Positions 14,607-28,092 of a stretch of DNA of 64,000 nucleotides are shown in pieces. Made by a program: the position numbers and the translations under genes. The stretch comes from Microthrixaceae bacterium (GTDB taxonomy: Bacteria; Actinomycetota; Acidimicrobiia; Acidimicrobiales; Microtrichaceae). Numbering within the stretch: position 1 is the stretch's first letter; each line of letters opens with the position of its first letter. The DNA lies in contig JACJWI010000005.1 of the NCBI GenBank assembly GCA_020637215.1, positions 219,145-283,144 of the forward strand, given 5' to 3'. The notes beneath the pieces were generated by a model, which searched no databases, was not told where the DNA came from, and saw only the letters and a list, made by a program, of their open reading frames with translations.

Positions 14607-17600
14607 TCAGAAGATCCGGCCGACGCGGGCCGTGGACCCGTGCTCCGACGGCTCGACGCGGATCCCGGTGCGGATGCGCTCCTGCAGCCCGGCGACGTGG
14701 CTGATCACGCCCACCATGCGGCCACCGGCACGGAGCGCGTCGAGCTCGTCCATGGCCAGCTCCAGCGCATCGGGGTCGAGCGACCCGAATCCCTCGTCGA
14801 TGAAGAGCGCCTCCATGCGGATCCCGCCGGCGTGCTGCTCGACCGCGTCGGCGACCGCGAGCGCGAGCGCGAGGGAGGCCTGGAAGGTCTCTCCGCCCGA
14901 CAGGGTGGACACGTCGCGTTCGGTGCCGGTGTGCGAGTCGAGGACCCGCAGGTCGAGCCCGGCCGCTCGGCGTCCGGGGCTGTCGCCGCGGTGCACCGAC
15001 AACGAGTAGCGCCCCCCGGTCATCGTGGCCAGCCGGCCGTTCGCGAGCTGGCAGATGTCGTCGAGGAACGCGGCCAGCACCCAGCGCTGGAGCGACACCT
15101 TGGAGCCGGCCCGACCGCTGAGCGTCTCGGCCAGCCGTTCGAGCACCGCTTCGTCGCGGCGAGCCGACGCGGTGTGCAGCTCCAGCGCCCGATGCTCGTC
15201 GGACCAGCGCGAGATGGCGTCCGCGGTGCTGCGGGAGCGCTCCTCCTGCGTCGTCGCACGATCCATGGCGAGTCGGGCCGACTCCCACGCGTGCTCAGCG
15301 GCGCCGACGTCGGGACGGAGATCGGGAAGGTCCGTCAGGTCGCCGGCGGCCAACCCGGCCTCCACTCCGGCGAGTCGGTCGTGATGGGCACGGATCCGGG
15401 TGTCGAGCTGCAGCAGCTCGTCGTCGTCGATGAGAGCAGCGCGGGCTTCCGCGACGGAGGCGAACACCGACGACGCGAGCTGCTGGTCGACCCGGTCGGC
15501 GGCGACTCGGGCGGCGTCGGACGCCGCGTCGAGCCGACGGAGGGCTGTGACAGCGGCCGCGGCCGCCTCGATCACCTCGGTCACCGCCCGCCGAGTCGTC
15601 GCCAGTTCGGAGAGCAACCCGTCCTGGTCCCGGTCGGTCGCGCCGACGCGGTGGGGCCCACCGATGGCTCGGCCGATCTGCTCGGCGAGCGCGTCGACCT
15701 CTTCGCGGAGGGCATCGATCCGGGCCGCCGCTCCGGCCACCTCGAGTCGGAGCCGGTCCGCCCGCTCACGCACCCCTGCCCGTTCGGCGCGCAGCTCCTC
15801 GATCCGGGCGAGCGTGACCGTCGCCCGCTCCGCTGCGGCCCTCGCGTCGGCCAGCTCCACCTTCGCCTGCCGGAGTGCCGCCGCCGCCACGGCGGGGTCC
15901 GAGACGCCACCGGTGATCCCGAGTAGCTCGGCCACCCGGCGGTGCTGCTCCTGGGCGTGGGCGGTCGCCTGCTCGAGGGCTCGCGCCGCCGCGTCCTGCA
16001 GCGCGGCGGCACGATCGACGTCCTCACGGCCGACCGACTCCGGCCCGGTGCCGTCGGCCGAGGCCGGTCGCGGATGGTCGAGCGATCCGCACACCGCGCA
16101 CGGACGGTCGTCGGTGAGCTCCGCGGCCAGCGCGACGGCGATGCCGTCGAGGTACCGCTCGCGCAGGTCCTGGTGCAGCTCCCGTGCGTCGAGGTGCTCG
16201 GCCCGTCGACGGGTATGGGCCTCATCGGCGGCCGCGGCCTCGGCCGTGGCTGCGGGGAGCAGATCAGCGGCGTCGGCCACCGCCCGGAGGCGGGTGAGCC
16301 GATCGCTGATCGACGGTTCGGTCGCGGCTGAGGCCCGGTCCGCGTCGAGCGACCGGTCGAGCGCCGCGATGTCGGCCTCGATCGACTCCGCTCTGGCCTC
16401 CAGCTCGGCGATCGATCGAGGGGCGGCGTCGGTGTCCCGGGTCAGGTCGACGAGCTGCTGTCGTCGCCGGTCGAGACGACGAGCGAGCGGGACGGCCTGC
16501 TCCAGTCGGGCCTGTCGGGAACGGAGTCGGTCCAGGGCCCGGTCCGGCTCCAGTGCCACGGCGGCAACCAGCTGATCGGCCGGCTCGCCGCCCGAGCCGC
16601 TGACCGCGACTCCTGCGGTGGAGGGGGTGCCCAGCAGATCGATCGGGACCGGGCACTCACGGACCGCCCGCCGGAGGGCGGCCTCGGCTGCGACCTTCTC
16701 CGAGCTGGCTTCGGCCTGCGCGGCGGTGGCGGCCGCGGCCGCGTCCAACGGGTCCCGGAGCGGGACCGCGGCGTGCCCCGCGGCCGAGCGTTCGACCAGT
16801 TGGTTGATCCGGGCCCGGTCTCCTTCGAGCTGTTCGGCCTGGTCCCGCAGGGCGGCACGCCGGTCCCAGCGCTCGGCCGCCGACGCGGTCGCGGTGTGCG
16901 CGTCGGCCGCCGCCCGGAGTCGACCGCGGTGCAGCTCGGCGCGGTCCGCGGCGTCGACCGCACGGCGTCGGGCGTTCTCGGCGAGGCGGTCGAGCTCGTC
17001 CTGGCCGGCGAGGTCCAGCGGGCCGTGTGAGTCCAGCGGCGACTGCGTTCCGGCATCGACCAGCTCCGTCCAGCGTTCGGCGGCGCGGTGACGCAACTGC
17101 ACGAGGCGGTCCCGATCGGCGGCCGCCGACGCCGCGGATTCCTTCCACCGTTCATGCACCCAGCGTTCGATGCCACCGAACAGCTCGGTGTCGAACAGCG
17201 ACGTGAGCAGCTCCTCACGCTCCTGTGCGGTCGAGGGCCGCAGCACGCGCTGGAACTGACCCTGCGGCAGCACGATGACGCGGCTGAACTGGTCGTGGTC
17301 GAGGCCGATCAGCTCCCGGAGCTCACGGTTGACCTCGAGGGTGGCGCGTGAGACGGACTTCCAGTCGGAGCCCTCCCGCTTGTAGAGCTGGGACTGCGGG
17401 TTCTCGGTGGTGGTGCCGGTGCCACGGCGCTTGGGTCGCACGTACCCCGGCCGGCGGCGCACGAGCCAGTGGTCGCCGTCGGCGAGGAACTCGAAGCGCA
17501 CCTCGGTGGGCCGGTCGACCGGTGCATGGTCGGAGCGGAGGTCGCGGGTCTGGCGGCTGCCGGGCACCTGGCCGTAGAGGGCGAAGCCGATCGCGTCGAG

Positions 17601-17732
17601 CAGAGCGGTCTTGCCGGCGCCGGTGGGCCCGTGGATCAGGAACAGGCCGTCGGCCGCCAGGTCGTCGAAGTCGATCGTCTGGGTCCCGGCGTAAGGGCCG
17701 AACGCCTGGATCTCCAGTCGCAACGGCCTCAT
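14607..17732 (-). CDS. sbcC: SbcC, ATPase subunit of the SbcCD DNA end nuclease
   Basis: A 1041-residue SMC/Rad50-like ATPase. Walker A GPTGAGKT at 35-42, long Ala/Arg/Glu-rich coiled coils, a zinc-hook CAVCG near 545, the ABC signature LSGGE near 944 and Walker B ALFIDEGFGSLD near 980. It forms a complex with SbcD that opens hairpins and trims blocked DNA ends. The start ATG overlaps the sbcD stop (ATGA), giving coupled translation. The length is normal for the family. Confidence 0.95.
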   Translation of the reverse strand: MRPLRLEIQAFGPYAGTQTIDFDDLAADGLFLIHGPTGAGKTALLDAIGFALYGQVPGSRQTRDLRSDHAPVDRPTEVRFEFLADGDHWLVRRRPGYVRPKRRGTGTTTENPQSQLYKREGSDWKSVSRATLEVNRELRELIGLDHDQFSRVIVLPQGQFQRVLRPSTAQEREELLTSLFDTELFGGIERWVHERWKESAASAAADRDRLVQLRHRAAERWTELVDAGTQSPLDSHGPLDLAGQDELDRLAENARRRAVDAADRAELHRGRLRAAADAHTATASAAERWDRRAALRDQAEQLEGDRARINQLVERSAAGHAAVPLRDPLDAAAAATAAQAEASSEKVAAEAALRRAVRECPVPIDLLGTPSTAGVAVSGSGGEPADQLVAAVALEPDRALDRLRSRQARLEQAVPLARRLDRRRQQLVDLTRDTDAAPRSIAELEARAESIEADIAALDRSLDADRASAATEPSISDRLTRLRAVADAADLLPAATAEAAAADEAHTRRRAEHLDARELHQDLRERYLDGIAVALAAELTDDRPCAVCGSLDHPRPASADGTGPESVGREDVDRAAALQDAAARALEQATAHAQEQHRRVAELLGITGGVSDPAVAAAALRQAKVELADARAAAERATVTLARIEELRAERAGVRERADRLRLEVAGAAARIDALREEVDALAEQIGRAIGGPHRVGATDRDQDGLLSELATTRRAVTEVIEAAAAAVTALRRLDAASDAARVAADRVDQQLASSVFASVAEARAALIDDDELLQLDTRIRAHHDRLAGVEAGLAAGDLTDLPDLRPDVGAAEHAWESARLAMDRATTQEERSRSTADAISRWSDEHRALELHTASARRDEAVLERLAETLSGRAGSKVSLQRWVLAAFLDDICQLANGRLATMTGGRYSLSVHRGDSPGRRAAGLDLRVLDSHTGTERDVSTLSGGETFQASLALALAVADAVEQHAGGIRMEALFIDEGFGSLDPDALELAMDELDALRAGGRMVGVISHVAGLQERIRTGIRVEPSEHGSTARVGRIF

Positions 17733-18961
17733 CGGTCCGCTCCCGCGACCGCGGTGACCGCTCGGCGCAGCACGCCCGACGCCGCCGCGTCGGGCGCGTC
17801 GCCCCACTGCTCGGTGACGAACTCGACGGCCAGGTCGAGCGGACGTCGGCGCCGGATCTGCACCGAGGAGGGGGAGTCGTGCGATGTGGTGCGCTCCGGG
17901 GGCTGGTGGAGCAGTTCGGCGACGTACGGGAAGCGCTGGCGCAGGCGGGCCATGGCCCCGCCCGGCAGGTGCGCGTTGGTGAGCACGGCACGGACCCGCA
18001 ACGCCTCCGCGTCCGCGTGCTCGGGACGACCGAGGAGATCCTCGAGGTTCCCGGTGAGCGTGGTGAGACCCCGACCGACCCCCAGCTCGACGTGAGCGAC
18101 GTCGAGCTGACCATCCGCGGCCAGGTCCACGATCCTCACCCCCTTGCGGTGGTGCTGTTCGGAGAACGAGTACGCGAGAGGGGAGCCCGAGTAGGTGATG
18201 CGGCCGTCGTCCCAGGACTGCGGCCCGTGGAGATGTCCGAGCGCGACGTAGTCGACGTGGTCGAAGACCGACTGGTCCACCCGGTCCGATCCCCCGACGG
18301 CGAGCGCCCGTTCGCTGTCGCTCTCCTCGACCGGTGGCTCGTCGAGGCGGGGAGTGAAGTTGGCGACGAAGGCGTGTGCGACCACCACCGACCGCAGCCC
18401 GCGACGGCGTCGGTCCCGGGCGATCCGGTCCATCGCGTCGGCCATGACGCTGTGGTGGGTGGGCCGTCTCCGCGGCGAGGGGAGGTCATCCGCGTCATCG
18501 GGATCGTCGGCGGGGCCGTCGTGGAGAGGGCGGGGAACCGACAGCGGGTCGAGGAACGGGACGGGGTAGACCGCGACGGCCCCACTGTCGTCGCCGCTGC
18601 GGGCGTCGGTGACCACGACCGGATCGGCCAGCCGGGCCGGATCTGAACGCACGGTCACACCGGCCCGGGTCAGCAGGCGGTCGCCGAACCCGGCCCGCGA
18701 CGCCGAGTCGTGGTTGCCGGAGATGGCCACGACCACCGCTCCGGTGTCGCGGAGGCGGACGAGGGCGTCGTCGAAGAGGTCCACCGCCCCGGTGGAGGGG
18801 ATGGCCCGGTCGAACAGGTCGCCCGCGATGAGCACGGCGTCGACCCGTTCGGACGCCGCGAGCTCGACCATGGCGTCGACCGCGGCGGCCTGCTCCTCGA
18901 GAAGCGACGACTGGTGGAACTGACGTCCCAGGTGCCAGTCGGAGGTGTGCAACAACCGCAT
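17729..18961 (-). CDS. sbcD: SbcD, nuclease subunit of SbcCD
   Basis: A 410-residue Mre11-type metallophosphoesterase. Motifs in order are HTSDWHLG (5-12), AGDLFDR, SGNHDSASR, VVVAHAFVA and YVALGHLHGPQ, which supply the two-metal site. A longer-than-usual Asp/Pro-rich insert lies near residues 150-165 (HDGPADDPDDADDL). Start ATG is set by a minus-strand TACGTT -10 (18968-18973) six bases upstream. First gene of the sbcD-sbcC operon and divergent from recC. Confidence 0.93.
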   Translation of the reverse strand: MRLLHTSDWHLGRQFHQSSLLEEQAAAVDAMVELAASERVDAVLIAGDLFDRAIPSTGAVDLFDDALVRLRDTGAVVVAISGNHDSASRAGFGDRLLTRAGVTVRSDPARLADPVVVTDARSGDDSGAVAVYPVPFLDPLSVPRPLHDGPADDPDDADDLPSPRRRPTHHSVMADAMDRIARDRRRRGLRSVVVAHAFVANFTPRLDEPPVEESDSERALAVGGSDRVDQSVFDHVDYVALGHLHGPQSWDDGRITYSGSPLAYSFSEQHHRKGVRIVDLAADGQLDVAHVELGVGRGLTTLTGNLEDLLGRPEHADAEALRVRAVLTNAHLPGGAMARLRQRFPYVAELLHQPPERTTSHDSPSSVQIRRRRPLDLAVEFVTEQWGDAPDAAASGVLRRAVTAVAGADR

Positions 18962-18967
18962 GGGGCG

Positions 18968-18973
18968 AACGTA
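18968..18973 (-). promoter_or_regulatory. Leaderless -10 element of sbcD
   Basis: TACGTT on the minus strand, six bases before the ATG at 18961. The divergent recC -10 lies about 75 bases away. Confidence 0.55.
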
Positions 18974-19047
18974 CCGAGGGGGTGTGACAACGCCGCGGAT
19001 GGGGCCCGGCCGACACCGCCACGGGCTCGACTGTCAGCCCCGACCGG

Positions 19048-19053
19048 TAGCGT
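19048..19053 (+). promoter_or_regulatory. Leaderless -10 element of recC
   Basis: TAGCGT, eight bases before the GTG at 19062. This supports that start over longer in-frame extensions, which would cross the sbcD promoter. Confidence 0.6.
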
Positions 19054-19061
19054 CGCCGTCC

Positions 19062-22000
19062 GTGCTGCAGGTGCACATCTCCGATCACGTCGCCCCCCTC
19101 GTCGAGGTGCTGGCCGAGCAGCTCGCCGCGCCGCTCGAGGACCCCTTCGCCTCCGAGTGGGTGGCCGTACCGTCCATCGGCATGCGCCGCTGGCTCGCCC
19201 AGCAGCTGTCCCGCCGGCTCGGCACGCACATCGGCGCCGACGGCATCGCCGCCAACGTGTCCATGCCGTTCCCCGACGAGCTGCGCCGCGCCGTGCTCGC
19301 TGCGGATCGGGTCCCGGCCCCATCCGGGTCCGGGATGTCAGCCGGCGAACCGCTCGCCGTGGGGATGGTCCCGGAGCCCGATCCATGGGAGCCCGAACGT
19401 CTGGTGTGGACCGTGCTCGAAGCGCTCTCGGACCCGTCGTCGGGCGGGAACCCGCTTCTCGCTCCGCTGGCCGATCCACCGCTCGGCTCCTCGATCGTCG
19501 GTCGGGCCCAGGCGATCGCGGACCTGTTCGACCGGTACTGCCGACACCGCCCCGACATGGTCCGGGCGTGGGTTGACGGTCGCCCGGTCGACGGGCTCGG
19601 CCACCCGGTACCCGCCGGTCTGCGCTGGCAGCCGGAGCTCTTCGCCGTCGTGCGGGACCGACTCGGCCTGCCCAGCCCGCCAGAACGGCTCGAGCAGGCG
19701 CTGCGCCGCCTGGCCGCCGGAGAGCTCGATCCCGCTCTGCCGCCCCGACTCACCCTGTTCGGGCTGAGCACCCTGTCGTCGGACCTGGCCCAGCTGGTCG
19801 CGGCGGCATCCGCGCACTTCGAGGTGACGCTGCTGTTCCTCGCCGCGTCGCCGGTGGCCGCCGCCGCGGTCTCGGCAGCGGTCTCGGCCGACGTCACACG
19901 GTCGGCGCCGACCGCTCCGATCGCCCGTCGTGACGACACCTCCGCCGAGCTGGTGCACCACCCGCTGCTGCGCTCGTGGGGAGCGGCCGGACGCGACGCC
20001 GTGATCACCCTCGCGTCCGCTGGCATCGACCTGGCCGGAGCTCCCGTCGTCGGCGCCGTCGACCCCGCTGCCGCCGATCACGCCCCGCACCTGCTCGGTC
20101 GCCTCCGTGCCGATCTGGCGGCAGACCGCGCCCCGGAACCGACGTTCCGTCGGGAGATGGGGGACCGCTCGGTGCAGGTCCACGCCTGCTCCGGTCCGAC
20201 CCGTCAGGTCGAGGTCCTGCGCGACACCATCCTGCACCTCCTGGCCGACGACCCGTCGCTGACCGAGTCCGACATCGTCGTCCTGTGCCCCCGCATCGAG
20301 CAGTTCGCCCCGGTCATCGAGGCCGTGTTCGGCCCGTCGGCCGACACCGTCGACACCGCTGCCGGAGCGGGCCGTCCGCCGCTGCTGCGCTACCGCATCA
20401 CCGACCGACGCGTCCGCGCCGACGTCCCCCTCCTCGGTGCGCTCGCCGCGTTGTTGGACCTGCTCCCCGGGCGCTTCTCGGCGTCGGCGGTCGCCGACGT
20501 CCTGGCGCTCGCCCCGATCAGCTCACGGTTCGGTCTCGGCGCCGATGACCTCGACCGGCTCGGGGACTGGGTGGCCCAGACCAACATCCGTTGGGGCATC
20601 GACGGGCCGCACCGCCTCCGCTGGCACCTGCCCGCCGATCACCGGGCCAACACATGGGCGGCGGGCCTGGACCAGCTCCTCATGGGCACAGCGGTCCACG
20701 GCGACGACCTCACCCTCACCGTCGGAGGTGTCGCCCCCCTCGCCGTCGGCGACAGCTCCACCCGTGCCGCGGCCCGTGTGGCCGAGGCCGTCCGCACCCT
20801 GGCCGATCGGCGCGGCCACCTGGTCGGACTCACCGCTCCGGTGGCGCAGTGGTGCGAGGTCCTCGCCGATCTGGTCGACCGCACCTGCTCGTTGCCGTGG
20901 TCCGAGTCGTGGCAACGCCGCCGCCTCGACCGGGTGCTGCGCGACCTGCGCGACCGATCCGTCGGCGCCGACGGTCTGCCGTCGGAGCTCCTGCTGTCGC
21001 TCGCGGACGTCAGGCGGCTGCTCGGTGGCCTGCTCGAGGGTGAGCCGGCCCGGGCGGCGTTCGGCACCGGAGCGATCACCTGTTGCTCGTTGTCGCCGTT
21101 GCGCGCGGTGCCGGCCCGCGTCGTGTGCCTGCTCGGCCTCGACCAGGACGCGCTACCCCGCGGCCTCGCCGCTGGCGACGACCTCCTCGCCCTGGCGCCG
21201 CGGGTCGGTGACCGGGACCCACGCTCGGAGATCCGTCAGCTCCTGCTCGACGCGGTCATGTCCGCGCAGGACGCGCTGGTGATCACCTACGACGCGGTCG
21301 ACGTCCGGACAAACCTCCCGGTCCCGGCCGCGGTCGTCCTCGACGAGCTGTACGACGTGCTCGCCGACACGTGCGACAGCGGGAGTGATCATCTCCGTTC
21401 GGTCCTCCGGGTCGATCACCCCCGCCACGGCTTCGACGCCCGCAACTTCCGGGCCGTCGGCCTCGGCGAGCCGGCGGGTCCGGCCGCGGGTCGACCGTGG
21501 GGATTCGACCCCCACGGCCTGGCCGGGGCACGCTCTCACCGGGACCGCCCGCGATCGCCCACCGTCGAGCTGCTCGTCCCCGAACCGCTCGACGACCTGC
21601 CGGCCGACGACGTGCTGACGCTCGACCGGTTGCGCGAAGCCGCTGTGCGCCCGGTCCGGGAGATGCTGACCCAACGGCTCGGGCTGCACTTCCCGCGCGC
21701 CGCCGACGACGTGGTCGACCAGCTCCCCACCGACCTCGATGCCCTGGCCCGGCACCGGCTCGGCACCGACCTGCTCGCGGCGCGGGCGCAGGGATGGGAC
21801 ACCGATCGTTGGTTGGCGGCCATGGCGGCCAGGGGTGCTCTGCCCCCCGAACTGCTGGTCGCGGATCGGCTCGCGGAGGTGACCGGGGTCGTCGATCGGA
21901 TCGCGGGGTCGGCGGTCGAGCTCGGCGTCGGCCTCGACCCGTCCGAACGGCACCCGATCGACCTCGACGTGGCCGGCCGGCGCCTGGTCGGCGTCGTCGA

Positions 22001-22537
22001 GCGCTGCGCATCCGGGGACCGGCCGGGTCCGGTCACGCTGACGTACTCCAAGGCCAAGGCCGCGCAGCGGATCCGTGCCGCGGTCGACCTGCTGGTGCTG
22101 GTCGCGTCCGATCCCGAGCCGGACTGGCGGGCTGTCGTGGTCCGGCGTCCGTCGGGCAGGACGGGCCTGGGCGACGAGTTGCTCCTGGTCCCGCGCGGTG
22201 AGACACCCGACGTGCGCCGCCGCCTCGCGATCGACGCCCTGAGCGGACTCTCCGCCTGGCGCGACGCGGCTCTCCGCCAACCGCTGCCCGTCGCGGCCGA
22301 GACCAGTCGTTGGTTGGCCCTGGGGAAGCCGAGCAAGGCAGCGGCGACATGGAACGACACCCCTGCGGCAACCGGTGTCATGCCTGGTGAGAGCTCCGAC
22401 GCCCACATCCGCGCCGCGTTCGGCGAGCTCCCCTTCGACGCGCTGATCGACCTGGAGATCGACGGTCGGACCGCGATCGGCCACGCCGAGGCCCTCTGGG
22501 AGCTCCTCGACGCCGCCGTCGACGAGGAGGATCGGTC

Positions 22538-22541
<4 letters not shown>
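19062..22541 (+). CDS. recC: RecC subunit of exonuclease V
   Basis: A 1159-residue RecC-family protein. The N-terminus (ADQLAAPLEDPFASEWVAVPS-type segment, then GMRRWLAQQLSRRLG) and later PLPRLTLFGLSTL-like, CCSLSPLRAVPARVVCLLGLDQDALPR and TYSKAKA stretches are characteristic; the helicase-like fold lacks working ATP motifs, as is normal for RecC. It holds RecB and RecD together and scans for Chi. First gene of recC-recB-recD, all joined by GTGA overlaps. The start is fixed by the -10 at 19048. Confidence 0.93.
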
Positions 22542-25953
<3,412 letters not shown>

Positions 25954-25957
<4 letters not shown>

Positions 25958-27957
25958 CCGATCGCTTCGTCCCGCCGTCGGTGGCCGTCCTCGAGCCGTT
26001 CGTGCGGGCCGGGGTCCTCGGCATGGTCGAGGTCCACGTCACCGCCACCATGGTCGAGTCGGTCCGGTCGGATCCGTCGCGGTCGGGCGGCGGGTCCGAC
26101 GGGGCGGGGCTGCCCGACGAGGTGGTGATCGCCGCCGCCCTGGCGGTGCGGGCCCCGCTGCACGGCCACGTCTGCGTCGATCTCCGCCACGTCGCCGGCT
26201 CCCTGGTCCCCGCGGAGGGCGACGCTCCCACCCGTCGGGCGGTCGCCGACGTCGACGGTCGTGACGACGAAGGCCCGGACCCCGACCTCGATCTCCCCGC
26301 GCTCGCGGGCGACGCCGCCGAAATGTCGCCCGGCGCGGTGGAGCTCCCGTGGCCCGATCCGGACGGCTGGGCCGGTCGGGTCCTGGCCAGCCCGCTCGCC
26401 CGTGCCGACGGCGCGCCCGCGGGGGATCTTGTCGAACCGCTGGTGGTCGATGGCGATGCCCTGTACCTGGATCGGCACTGGAACGACGAGGTGGCCGTCG
26501 CCGCCGATCTCCGGGCCCGGGCGGGTGTCGAGCTCGATGCCGATGCCGCGGCGTGGGCGGCGCTGGACCGGTATTTCCCGGACCCCCGCTCCGGCGGACC
26601 CGACCTGCAGCGGGCCGCGGCGGTCGCGGCGTTGGAGCACCAGCTGGCGGTGATCGCCGGAGGCCCCGGAACCGGCAAGACCCGCACGGTCGCCCGGCTG
26701 CTCGCCGTGCTGGCGTCGAGCGACGGGTCGGTGGGCGGAGCCGGTGCCGGTCGCCCGCTCGAGATCGCGCTCGCCGCGCCGACCGGCAAGGCCGCGGCGC
26801 GCCTGCAGGAGGCGATCGCAGCCGCGGTCCGCGAGGCGGACCCTCCCCCCGAGGTGGCCCGACGTCTTGCGTCGCTCGACGCCCGGACCCTGCACCGGCT
26901 GCTCGGGGCGCGCCGGGGCGGATCGACCTTCGCCCGCACCGCGTCGGATCCGCTGCCTGCCGACGTCGTCGTGGTCGACGAGGTGTCGATGGTGTCGCTT
27001 CCCCTGATGGCGCGCCTGCTGGACGCGGTGCGCCCCGACGCCCGGGTGGTGCTCGTCGGCGATCCCCATCAGCTGGCCAGCGTCGAGGCCGGCGCGGTCC
27101 TCGGCGACGTGGTCGGGGTCCAGAGCGGTCGACCGCCGGCGGCGCTGGCCGCGAACGTGGTCACGTTGGAGACGGTCCATCGCTTCGCGGCCGATTCCCC
27201 GGTCGGGCGGCTCGCGTCCGCGATCCGTGAGGGTCACGTCGACGGCGTCATCGCCCTCCTGTCCGGGAGGGGTGCGGACGGCGCAGTGGACGACCCCGAC
27301 GGGTCGGTCGAGCGGGTGAGCTGGCTGGACCCCGGCGACGACGCCGGTGTGGATGGGGTCCGTCGGGTGGTGCTCGCCCACGCGGCGGATCTGGTCGACC
27401 TCGGACGAGCGGGCCGGGTGGATGACGCGCTGGCCTCGCTGGGGTCGGTCAAGGTGCTGTGCGCCACGAGGCGCGGCCCGGCGGGTGTGGACACGTGGAA
27501 CACCTGGGTCGAACAGCAGCTGCGTCTCGGCGGCCGCATGCGTCGCCGGTACTCGTCTGGCCGACCGTTGATGGTGACCGCCAACGACTACCTCAACGAG
27601 GTGTTCAACGGCGACGTCGGCGTCGTCGTGCGCGTGGGCGGCGCCGGGGGTCGGCCCGCCCGCCCCCAGGTGGCCTTCGACGGCGTCGACGGGGCCCGTC
27701 TGATCGACCCGACCCGCCTGGACCGGCTGGAGACGCAGTGGGCCATGACGATCCACAAGAGCCAGGGCTCCGAGTTCGACCACGTGGTGGTGGCCCTCCC
27801 CGAGCCGCCGTCGCCGATCCTGACCCGTGAGCTGCTCTACACCGCGGTGACCCGGGCCAAGCGGGCGGTCACCGTCATCGCGTCCGAGGCCGCGGTGCGC
27901 GCGGCGGTCGGGCGTCCGGTCGCCCGTGCCTCCGGTCTCACCGCCCGCCTCTCCTGA
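25954..27957 (+). CDS. recD: RecD helicase of exonuclease V
   Basis: A 667-residue superfamily 1B 5'-3' helicase: a RecB-binding N-terminal domain (about 1-200), Walker A GGPGTGKT (about 236), APTGKAAARLQEA, VVVDEVSMV (about 338), VGDPHQLASVEAGAVLGD, TIHKSQGSEFDHVVVALP (about 599) and LYTAVTRAKRAV (about 628). Together with recC and recB it makes the complete heterotrimer that processes double-strand breaks for RecA. The GTG start overlaps the recB stop (GTGA). Confidence 0.95.
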
Positions 27958-27969
27958 CGCCCCACGCCC

Positions 27970-28000
27970 AAACCCCCCCCACCCCCCCACCCCCGGGTTT
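27970..28000. other. Poly-C tract with AAACCC/GGGTTT ends after recD
   Basis: Three C runs (8, 7 and 5) separated by single A bases, flanked by AAACCC and GGGTTT that can pair. The minus strand has matching G runs able to form a quadruplex, and the plus strand could form an i-motif. It lies 13 bases after recD and could pause or end transcription. Phase errors in sequencing are also possible here. Confidence 0.6.
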
Positions 28001-28092
28001 CTGACGACAAGTCACGACACTGGCGGTACTCAACTGTCACGAGAACGGCCGCTCAGATGCGCTGTCACACCCCGCGTCCACCATGAGTGGCC

